The position numbers and the translations under genes were made by a program. DNA of 9,533 nt. It comes from an uncultured Bacteroidia bacterium. Lineage in GTDB: Bacteria; Bacteroidota; Bacteroidia; Bacteroidales; UBA932. The notes below the pieces were generated by a model, which saw nothing but the letters and a program-made list of their open reading frames with translations, searched no databases and was not told the DNA's origin. Positions 1 through 5,480 of this stretch are shown piece by piece. Each line of letters opens with the position of its first letter. The stretch's first letter is position 1. Location of the stretch: the NCBI GenBank assembly GCA_902797895.1, contig CADBUS010000128.1, positions 1 to 9,533 on the forward strand. The letters are read 5' to 3'.

Positions 1-234
1 GTGGGTGGTGCCAACTTCCAGGTTCCAACGGAAGTGCGTCCGGAGAGAAAAATCTCGCTGAGTATGAAGAATATGATTCTTTACGCTCGCAAAAGACCGG
101 GCAAATCAATGGCTGAAAAATTAGCAGCGGAGATAATGGCAGCATATAATAATGAAGGTGGTGCCTTCAAGAGAAAGGAGGATATGCACAAGATGGCAGA
201 GGCCAACAAGGCATTCGCTCATTTCCGTTTTTAG
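1..234 (+). CDS. rpsG: Ribosomal protein S7, 3' end only (5' end outside window)
   Basis: This is the C-terminal 77 codons of the small-subunit protein S7, which binds the 3' major domain of 16S rRNA and shapes the head of the 30S subunit. The reading frame is open from base 1, and the GTG there is an internal valine codon, because conserved S7 sequence (VGGANFQVPTEVRP) already begins at that point. The end carries the family signature KRKEDMHKMAEANKAFAHFRF and stops with TAG at 232-234. fusA follows after 16 bases, the normal str-operon arrangement. An AGGAGG followed by ATG near 175-186 lies inside this frame and is a chance match, not a second start. Identification is very secure; only the missing 5' part is unknown. 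Confidence 0.97.
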   Translation: MGGANFQVPTEVRPERKISLSMKNMILYARKRPGKSMAEKLAAEIMAAYNNEGGAFKRKEDMHKMAEANKAFAHFRF

Positions 235-250
235 TGTATAGAGGCAAAAG

Positions 251-2365
251 ATGGCAAGAGATTTAAAATACACGAGAAACATCGGCATTATGGCTCACAT
301 AGATGCCGGAAAAACAACCACATCAGAAAGAATCCTGTTTTACACCGGTAAGACTCACAAAATAGGTGAGGCTCACGATGGTGCAGCAACAATGGACTGG
401 ATGGTTGAGGAGCAGGAGAGAGGTATTACCATCACTTCTGCGGCCACCACAGCCTTTTGGCGCTACAACAACGAGAATTACCAGATTAACTTGATTGATA
501 CCCCGGGCCACGTGGACTTTACCGTTGAGGTAGAGCGTTCACTCCGTGTGCTTGACGGTACTGTAGCAACTTTTTGTGCTGTAGGGCGCGTTCAGCCTCA
601 GAGCGAGACCGTTTGGCGTCAGGCAGACAAGTACAGCGTTCCTAAAATTGCATACGTGAATAAGATGGACCGTGTTGGTGCAGATTTTATGGGCGTTGTG
701 GATGATATTAAGAGCAAGCTCGGAGCTAACCCTGTTCCTCTCTGTATTCCGATAGGTTCAGAGGATAAGTTTGCCGGCATCATAGACCTGCTCACAATGA
801 AGGCCTATTACTACGATGCAGATGGCAAAGAGCTTGTAAACTACGAGATTAAGGAGATTCCTGCAGAGCTTATGGATGAGGCTCAGCAGTGGAGAAACAA
901 TCTGCTTGAAACTGCCGCCGAGTTTGATGAGGCACTTATGCAGAAATATTTCGATGATCCTGATACAATTTCTGATGCGGAGATTATTGCCGCTCTCAGA
1001 AAGGGTACCATAAATATGGAGATAGTTCCTGTATGTTGCGGCTCCTCATTCAAGAATAAGGGCGTGCAGTTCCTCTTGGACTCTGTAATCAAATATCTTC
1101 CAAGTCCATTGGATAAGGGAGATGTTGTGGGAACAAACCCTAAGAGCGGAGAGGAGGAGAGCAGAAAACCATCTGCAAGCGAGCCGTTCTGCGGCCTTGT
1201 ATTCAAGATTGCAACAGACCCGTTTGTAGGCCGTTTGGCTTATATGAGGGCCTATTCAGGCAAACTTGATGCAGGTACATACGTGCTCAACACCAGAAGT
1301 GAGAAGAAGGAGAGAGTAGCAAGGCTTTACCAGATGCACTCCAACAAGCAGAATCCTATAGATTTTGTGGAGGCCGGAGATATCTGCGCCGTTGTAGGTT
1401 TCAAAGATCTTAGGACCGGAGATACCATCTGCGCAGAGAGCCACCCTATAGTGTTGGAGTCTATGGTATTCCCAACACCGGTTATCGGTTTGGCAGTTGA
1501 GCCTAAGACACAGGGAGATTTGGACAAGCTCGGAATTGCACTCGGCAAGTTGGCAGAAGAGGATCCTACCTTTACCGTAAAATCAGATACCGAGACCGGC
1601 CAGACCGTAATCAGCGGAATGGGCGAGCTTCACTTGGAGATTCTTGTAAACCGTCTAAAGAGAGAGTTTGGTGTGGATATTAACCAGGGTGCGCCTCAGG
1701 TTAACTACAAAGAGGCTCTCAAGCAGACAGTTCAGCATCGCGAGGTATTCAAGAAGCAGACAGGCGGACGTGGTAAGTTTGCAGATATAATTGTTGAACT
1801 TGGCCCTACAGATGAGGGAGTTACAGGCCTTCAGTTTGTAGATGAGGTTAAGGGCGGCAACATTCCGAGGGAGTTTATCCCGGCAGTTGAAAAGGGCTTT
1901 AAGGCAGCTATGGCAAATGGTGTGCTTGCAGGCTACGAGGTTACATCAATGAAGGTGGTGCTAAAGGATGGTTCATTCCACCCGGTAGATTCAGATGCCC
2001 TTTCATTTGAGATTTGTGCCCGTCAGGCATTCCGCAAAGCAGCACGTAAGGCTTCTCCTGTAATTATGGAACCTATTATGGCTCTGGAGGTTGTAACTCC
2101 GGAGGAGAATATGGGAGATGTTATAGGAGACCTCAACAAACGCCGCGGACAAATTACCAATATGGACTCTCGCGGAGGAGCCAGAATAATAAAGGCAAAG
2201 GTTCCTCTCTCCGAGCAGTTCGGCTATGTAACAGTTTTGAGAACACTCTCATCAGGCCGTGCAACCAGCACAATGGAGTTCTCTCACTACGAGGAGCTTC
2301 CGGCTAATCTTGCCAAGGAGGTAATTGAGAAATCCGGCAGCAAGGCTATGGATGACGACGAGTAA
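251..2365 (+). CDS. fusA: Translation elongation factor G (EF-G)
   Basis: EF-G is the cytoplasmic GTPase that drives translocation of tRNAs and mRNA on the ribosome and, with RRF, ribosome recycling. The 704 residues match normal bacterial length. Visible GTPase motifs are G1 AHIDAGKT (15-22), the switch I stretch RGITITSAAT (about 57-66), G3 DTPGH (83-87) and G4 NKMD (137-140). Domains II to V follow, including the domain IV stretch KKQTGGRGKFADI and the C-terminal region with PEENMGDVIGDLNKRRGQ. The start ATG at 251 is preceded by GAGG at 241-244, a modest ribosome-binding site. It sits between rpsG and rpsJ, the usual str order in Bacteroidota. One detail is unusual: AVGRVQPQSETVW has Arg at residue 113 where I expect Gly (AVGGV). 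Codon use looks like that of a highly expressed gene and is much more GC-rich than the genes after 4280. Confidence 0.98.
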   Translation: MARDLKYTRNIGIMAHIDAGKTTTSERILFYTGKTHKIGEAHDGAATMDWMVEEQERGITITSAATTAFWRYNNENYQINLIDTPGHVDFTVEVERSLRVLDGTVATFCAVGRVQPQSETVWRQADKYSVPKIAYVNKMDRVGADFMGVVDDIKSKLGANPVPLCIPIGSEDKFAGIIDLLTMKAYYYDADGKELVNYEIKEIPAELMDEAQQWRNNLLETAAEFDEALMQKYFDDPDTISDAEIIAALRKGTINMEIVPVCCGSSFKNKGVQFLLDSVIKYLPSPLDKGDVVGTNPKSGEEESRKPSASEPFCGLVFKIATDPFVGRLAYMRAYSGKLDAGTYVLNTRSEKKERVARLYQMHSNKQNPIDFVEAGDICAVVGFKDLRTGDTICAESHPIVLESMVFPTPVIGLAVEPKTQGDLDKLGIALGKLAEEDPTFTVKSDTETGQTVISGMGELHLEILVNRLKREFGVDINQGAPQVNYKEALKQTVQHREVFKKQTGGRGKFADIIVELGPTDEGVTGLQFVDEVKGGNIPREFIPAVEKGFKAAMANGVLAGYEVTSMKVVLKDGSFHPVDSDALSFEICARQAFRKAARKASPVIMEPIMALEVVTPEENMGDVIGDLNKRRGQITNMDSRGGARIIKAKVPLSEQFGYVTVLRTLSSGRATSTMEFSHYEELPANLAKEVIEKSGSKAMDDDE

Positions 2366-2396
2366 AACTTTAATCACGATTATTAAATTATTAAAT

Positions 2397-2702
2397 ATGA
2401 GCCAGAAGATTAGAATAAAACTGAAATCTTACGATCACGCTCTGGTAGATAAATCGGCTGCCAGAATAGTTGAGACAGTAAAGGCTACAGGTGCTGTTAT
2501 AAGCGGTCCTATTCCTCTTCCTACCAACAAGAAGATCTTTACTGTAAACCGCTCAACCTTCGTTAACAAGAAGGCACGCGAGCAGTTTGAGCTCAACTCT
2601 TTCTGCCGTCTGTTGGATATCTACAGCTCCTCTTCAAAGACAGTAGATGCTCTTATGAAGTTGGAACTTCCAAGCGGTGTTGAGGTTGAGATTAAAGTCT
2701 GA
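2397..2702 (+). CDS. rpsJ: Ribosomal protein S10 (NusE)
   Basis: S10 belongs to the head of the 30S subunit and also acts as NusE in transcription antitermination complexes with NusB and NusG. The protein has 101 residues, the usual family length. It starts MSQKIRIKLKSYDH, and carries the conserved loop STFVNKKAREQFE and the C-terminal LPSGVEVEIKV. The ATG at 2397 is chosen because homology begins there; the frame extends further upstream, but that extension would overlap the end of fusA in another frame and shows no S10 sequence. The gap to fusA is 31 bases and AT-rich, without a clear Shine-Dalgarno sequence, which is common in Bacteroidota. The S10-operon genes rplC, rplD and onward, which normally follow, are absent; a hairpin and a tRNA come next. 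Confidence 0.97.
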   Translation: MSQKIRIKLKSYDHALVDKSAARIVETVKATGAVISGPIPLPTNKKIFTVNRSTFVNKKAREQFELNSFCRLLDIYSSSSKTVDALMKLELPSGVEVEIKV

Positions 2703-2725
2703 TATATTGATATTGAAGCAAGTAG

Positions 2726-2744
2726 GCAAAAAGTGGCTTTTTGC
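2726..2744 (+). terminator. Hairpin after rpsJ, possible weak terminator
   Basis: GCAAAAAG (2726-2733), a TGG loop, then CTTTTTGC (2737-2744) form a perfect 8-bp stem 23 bases after the rpsJ stop. The T-run is inside the stem, and another run of six T follows at about 2753. This could end or attenuate str-operon transcription, but the stem is AT-rich and lacks the classic U-tract directly after it. The main support is position: no ribosomal gene follows. Confidence 0.4.
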
Positions 2745-2770
2745 GGAGAGGATTTTTTAGCAACTCTTTT

Positions 2771-2797
2771 TTGTAAGTTACTTTTTGCTTATCTTTG
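2771..2797 (+). promoter_or_regulatory. Bacteroidota-type promoter for the tRNA gene
   Basis: A perfect TAnnTTTG match (TATCTTTG, 2790-2797) forms the -7 element, and a TTG ending a T-run (2771-2773) stands 16 bases upstream as the -33 element. Transcription should start near 2803, about 60 bases before the tRNA. The leader can fold (TGCC 2821-2824 with GGCA 2842-2845, GCG with CGC inside) and also contains one TGCGAA (2851-2856). Confidence 0.65.
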
Positions 2798-2862
2798 CAC
2801 CCACAAAATAGGCAACCCTCTGCCAAGCGGCTTTTAGACGCGGCAGCAGTTGCGAAAGGTTA

Positions 2863-2936
2863 GGGCCCATAGCTCAGTTGGTTAGAGCACCTGACTCATA
2901 ATCAGGGGGTCCCAGGATCATGCCCTGGTGGGCCCA
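2863..2936 (+). tRNA. tRNA with CAU anticodon (Ile2 or elongator Met)
   Basis: A full cloverleaf of 74 bases can be drawn. The acceptor stem is GGGCCCA (2863-2869) with TGGGCCC (2929-2935), and the D-stem is GCTC with GAGC. The anticodon stem is CCTGA/TCAGG (2890-2894, 2902-2906) with loop CTCATAA and anticodon CAT at 2897-2899. The T-stem is CCAGG/CCTGG (2912-2916, 2924-2928), and the discriminator is A2936. CCA is not encoded (CAA follows). CAU can be read by elongator tRNA-Met or by tRNA-Ile2 after lysidine modification. The C4-G69 and C5-G68 pairs agree with what TilS favours in E. coli and lean towards Ile2, but this is not decisive. It is not an initiator, since the acceptor is fully paired at position 1. 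The T-loop is ATCATGC instead of the standard TTCGANC form. Confidence 0.93.
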
Positions 2937-2974
2937 CAAAAAAAGAAGCCAAGAAATTGGCTTCTTTTTTTGTG
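2935..2974 (+). terminator. Intrinsic terminator fused to the tRNA 3' end
   Basis: An 18-bp perfect inverted repeat: the left arm runs from 2935 through an A-run and GAAGCCAA to 2952, the loop is GAAA (2953-2956), and the right arm TTGGCTTC plus seven T ends by 2974. The T-run makes it a strong intrinsic terminator on the + strand, and the matching A-run would make it work on the - strand too. The outermost pairs use the last tRNA bases, C2935 and A2936. Confidence 0.9.
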
Positions 2975-2996
2975 TGGGCAGCAAGCCGCCCTCTCC

Positions 2997-3025
2997 TTTT
3001 TGTATGTGAACATTTTATATATTCG
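2997..3025 (+). promoter_or_regulatory. Possible promoter for the lipoprotein gene
   Basis: TTTTTG (2997-3002) as a -33 element and TATATTCG (3018-3025), one mismatch from TAnnTTTG, are 15 bases apart, close to the spacing seen before the tRNA. The -7 match overlaps the palindrome at 3022-3035. Support is weak, but a promoter is needed here because a strong terminator precedes the gene. Confidence 0.35.
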
Positions 3026-3035
3026 CAGTTGCGAA
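3022..3035. repeat. Palindrome TTCGCA-gt-TGCGAA upstream of lipoprotein gene
   Basis: A perfect 6-bp inverted repeat with a two-base centre lies 51 bases before the lipoprotein ATG and overlaps its possible -7 element. The half-sites are the same hexamers as in the operator-like sites at 4218 and 5408, but in the reverse (everted) order. It could be an operator or a chance hairpin. Confidence 0.4.
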
Positions 3036-3086
3036 ATGGCGGTTTCGGAAATAGAAAAAGAACGAATTACAAGAAAATGCACCAAT

Positions 3087-4205
3087 ATGAAAAATAATAA
3101 TAGGCTCAATTCAATAACTAAAATATTCTTATTAATCGGAGTTTTAGTTGCATTATCTTTAGCTGGTGGCTGTAGAAGCAATACCGGCAATAAAGCAACA
3201 GAAGATTATAAGATGAGTGTCATTGAGGAAGATTCGATAAAGGCAGACATTGAACCTGTAGAAGTTGCAGAGGTTCAGGAAATTGCAGAACCTATAGATT
3301 CGGTTGCTGCACCAAAATCTTATGTGGAGGGAATCTCTCCGGTTCCTCTTGTAAAACGCACAACCTTTTGCTTTGAAAATTCGGGCCGAGAGGATATCTA
3401 TTTTGGGGAAATAGATTCCGATGCATATAGTTACTCAGAAAAGTCATTAAAACTTCCTCCATTTAAATCTCTTGTGCACAAAACAGCTCACGCATATTGC
3501 CTTAAAGATACTTGCTACCATAATTATGCAGTTTTAGCACTCAGATGTCCGCCTAACAGAGTTTTGCTCAATTGGCTTACCAAAAATATCAGAAGTTGGG
3601 TCTCTTTCTGCCTCGGAAATTTTGGTCAAGAAGAGGAAGAGATGGGAAAGGCACCAATCAGAAAATTCAATTCTGCAAAAGAGATTTGTCAATACTATAT
3701 GAAATGGCTCGATAAAAAGATGAAAGCCAAAAAGTGTATGGCGCCGGAAGATAAATGGTATTGTTTCCAAGAAGGGTATATTTTGGCCGACTGCTGGAAC
3801 AGAGGCAATCTCTACACCTTTTACGAAGTTATGTGGCATAACTACAATGGTATGAGCGATGAGTTATATTTAACGATAGATGCTGTTACAGGAAAAGAGC
3901 TGACTTTAACAGATATTGTAGATTCAACCAAATTTGACCAATTATCCAAACTTATGCTTGAGCGATTGGTAGATGTTAATGGAGTGTACTATATATCAGA
4001 GCCGAGTATGCACGATATACCTCCGGAAGAGCTTATTTATAGATCAGATGGATGTGCACTTATTGAAGAGGGGTTATATCTCTATTTTAATCAATATTCA
4101 ATCGGCAGCGGAGCACAAGGGAGATTTGTATCCATAATCCCTTACAAAGAACTTACCGGCCTGCTCAACAAGCGAATCTCAAAGGTTATAAAACAAAAGG
4201 GATAG
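3087..4205 (+). CDS. Predicted lipoprotein with DUF3298-like C-terminal region
   Basis: The 372-residue product has a signal peptide: basic and polar start MKNNNRLNSITK, hydrophobic core (13-26), and Cys29 in LAGGC as the probable lipidation site. After an acidic linker (about 38-75), the mature protein is probably exposed in the periplasm or on the outer membrane. The C-terminal part has traits I associate with DUF3298/RsiV-like proteins: IDAVTGKELTLTDIV (264-278) and LYLYFNQYSIGSGAQG (330-345), followed by the IIPYKEL strand (350-356). Eleven cysteines are spread through it, a high number for an exported protein. The ATG at 3087 is chosen because it places the signal peptide at the N-terminus. 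The in-frame ATG at 3036 would add 17 charged residues, and the GTG at 2928 lies inside the tRNA. The molecular role is unknown; no link to the genes after it is evident. Confidence 0.85.
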   Translation: MKNNNRLNSITKIFLLIGVLVALSLAGGCRSNTGNKATEDYKMSVIEEDSIKADIEPVEVAEVQEIAEPIDSVAAPKSYVEGISPVPLVKRTTFCFENSGREDIYFGEIDSDAYSYSEKSLKLPPFKSLVHKTAHAYCLKDTCYHNYAVLALRCPPNRVLLNWLTKNIRSWVSFCLGNFGQEEEEMGKAPIRKFNSAKEICQYYMKWLDKKMKAKKCMAPEDKWYCFQEGYILADCWNRGNLYTFYEVMWHNYNGMSDELYLTIDAVTGKELTLTDIVDSTKFDQLSKLMLERLVDVNGVYYISEPSMHDIPPEELIYRSDGCALIEEGLYLYFNQYSIGSGAQGRFVSIIPYKELTGLLNKRISKVIKQKG

Positions 4206-4217
4206 GTATTTTAAGTT

Positions 4218-4236
4218 TGCGAAAGTAGAGTTCGCG
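4218..4236. promoter_or_regulatory. Operator-like inverted repeat upstream of WYL gene
   Basis: TGCGAA (4218-4223), a 7-base spacer AGTAGAG, and TTCGCG (4231-4236) form an inverted repeat with one mismatch. It lies 8 bases upstream of the -7 box at 4245. A near copy with the same spacer length stands before the ATPase gene at 5408-5426; the two differ at 5 of 19 positions, all purine transitions. The placement, covering the expected -33 region, fits a repressor site, most simply for the WYL protein encoded just downstream. Confidence 0.6.
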
Positions 4237-4244
4237 AAATTTGG

Positions 4245-4252
4245 TAACTTTG
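4245..4252 (+). promoter_or_regulatory. -7 promoter element of the WYL gene
   Basis: TAACTTTG is a perfect match to the Bacteroidota TAnnTTTG element, 27 bases before the ATG at 4280, giving a predicted start near 4258. No clean TTTG lies at the usual -33 distance; the operator-like repeat occupies that place, and the nearest TTTG is at 4216-4219. Confidence 0.6.
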
Positions 4253-4279
4253 CCTCTGGAAACGAAAAAATAGCACACT

Positions 4280-5407
4280 ATGCCATCCAATAAAAACGCG
4301 GTTGTTCGGTATATGTATTTAGATCAGATGCTGAGTGACCGTTATAACAAATATACCTGCGAGGCTCTACTTAAAAAAGTAAACGAGCGTTTAGAGCTTG
4401 CCGGCTTCCCGGCGATTGGTGGCGATCAGAGCGACTATGAACATTACATCAGGAGTGGAAAGCGTGTGATTCAATTAGATTTACAGGCTTTGCAGGATGC
4501 TCCTTTTAATATGGAGATAGATAGTTCGGAGAGATTAAATGGCGCTCCTGTCTATAGGTATTCAGATCAAACCCAATCTCTATTTTCTAAGTCTCTTTCT
4601 GATGATGAAAAACGATTATTGCACGAGGTTCTTAATACATTAGGTCAATTCTCAGGCCTCAATAATTTTGAGTGGCTGAACGATTTGCAAGAGAAGCTAA
4701 ATGACAAACGAGCCTTTGGAAGAGGAGAATATGATAAGGAGATGCAAAGGTCTCGAAAGATAATCTATTTCAGCTCTAACGAGTATTTGAAAGGCAGAAA
4801 TTATTTAGGCTCGCTCTTTTCATTGATTGCTAATAAAAAGGTGATAAATGTTAAATATGAGCCATTTGGAGAATCTCCCAAAAGTATTCGTTTATATCCC
4901 TATCTTCTCAAACAATATAATAGTCGTTGGTATTTAATAGGAACACCTTTAGCTACAAAAGAGTTTCCTTACCGCAAAGATTTCTACCTGAATCTTCCTT
5001 TAGATAGAATGAGAGATATTAAAGTGGTTGAAGGAGTCGATTATGTAGATTGTGATGAATCTTTAGAAGAACGCTACGAAGATATTGTGGGAGTTACTTG
5101 GCTAAAAGAAGAGAAGTTAGCGGAAATTCTTATAGCTGTTAAAAACTCTTTTGTGGGTTATGTAGATACAAAGCCCATACACGGCTCTCAGATAAAGTAC
5201 AGTGCAGAGCAACAAGAAAAATTACACACAAAGTACCCAACCTTAAGAGATTACACATTTTATGCTCTTAACTTAAAGCCTAACAGAGAGTTATATAATA
5301 CAATTTACAGCTATGGCGAGAATATAATTTTAATTTCGCCAACAAAAATTAGAGAAAAGATGATTAAAGAATTGACCACTTCACTCAAAAAGTTAAAAAG
5401 TCTTTAG
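4280..5407 (+). CDS. WYL-domain transcriptional regulator
   Basis: The 375-residue protein has the layout of Bacteroidota WYL regulators. The N-terminal region (1-80) begins MPSNKNAVVRYMYLDQML and is a probable winged helix-turn-helix with SGKRVIQLDLQAL at about 59-71. A helical linker (100-165) is followed by the WYL domain, about 180-255, with the defining RWYLIG at 216-221 and the preceding LYPYLLKQYN. The C-terminal part (about 275-370) resembles the WCX extension. WYL proteins are known as ligand-sensing regulators, often of phage-defence loci such as BREX (BrxR). The ATG at 4280 agrees with the usual family start. An operator-like repeat stands upstream of this gene and a second copy abuts its stop codon, ahead of the ATPase gene. 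This suggests autoregulation and control of the downstream pair. The ligand is unknown. Confidence 0.92.
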   Translation: MPSNKNAVVRYMYLDQMLSDRYNKYTCEALLKKVNERLELAGFPAIGGDQSDYEHYIRSGKRVIQLDLQALQDAPFNMEIDSSERLNGAPVYRYSDQTQSLFSKSLSDDEKRLLHEVLNTLGQFSGLNNFEWLNDLQEKLNDKRAFGRGEYDKEMQRSRKIIYFSSNEYLKGRNYLGSLFSLIANKKVINVKYEPFGESPKSIRLYPYLLKQYNSRWYLIGTPLATKEFPYRKDFYLNLPLDRMRDIKVVEGVDYVDCDESLEERYEDIVGVTWLKEEKLAEILIAVKNSFVGYVDTKPIHGSQIKYSAEQQEKLHTKYPTLRDYTFYALNLKPNRELYNTIYSYGENIILISPTKIREKMIKELTTSLKKLKSL

Positions 5408-5426
5408 TGCGAAGATAGGATTCGCA
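5408..5426. promoter_or_regulatory. Operator-like inverted repeat upstream of ATPase operon
   Basis: TGCGAA (5408-5413), spacer GATAGGA, TTCGCA (5421-5426): a perfect inverted repeat starting on the base after the WYL stop codon. It lies 9 bases upstream of the -7 box at 5436, almost the same geometry as the copy before the WYL gene (8 bases). Shared consensus: TGCGAARRTAGRRTTCGCR. Confidence 0.62.
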
Positions 5427-5435
5427 GCAGTGCTA

Positions 5436-5443
5436 TATTTTTG
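5436..5443 (+). promoter_or_regulatory. -7 promoter element of the ATPase operon
   Basis: TATTTTTG fits TAnnTTTG, 37 bases upstream of the ATG at 5481. The -33 position falls inside the operator-like repeat, so a bound regulator would be expected to block polymerase. The leader is A-rich and has no Shine-Dalgarno sequence. Confidence 0.55.
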
Positions 5444-5480
5444 CAAACGAATTAAGATAAAAACGAAAATATAATAAAGT

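Noticed and set aside
172..186. AGGAGG plus ATG inside rpsG, looking like a new start
   Set aside because: The ATG is an in-frame internal Met in the conserved S7 stretch KRKEDMHKMAEANKAF; no separate gene begins here.
883..1206. Minus-strand open frames inside fusA, and similar ones inside the lipoprotein, WYL, ATPase and partner genes
   Set aside because: They lie opposite well-supported genes, have no recognisable motifs or promoters, and look like shadows.
2325..2396. Longer S10 reading frame beginning inside fusA
   Set aside because: The added residues show no S10 similarity and overlap fusA in another frame; ATG 2397 gives the normal 101-residue protein.
2928..3086. Upstream extension of the lipoprotein frame, with GTG at 2928 or ATG at 3036
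   Set aside because: The GTG lies inside the tRNA and the frame crosses the terminator. The extension is charged and would bury the signal peptide. ATG 3087 puts the signal peptide at the N-terminus.
2703..3086. CRISPR array, insertion sequence or attachment-site repeats around the tRNA
   Set aside because: No regularly spaced repeats, transposase frame or duplicated tRNA end could be found by reading; only the hairpins and short palindromes listed are present.
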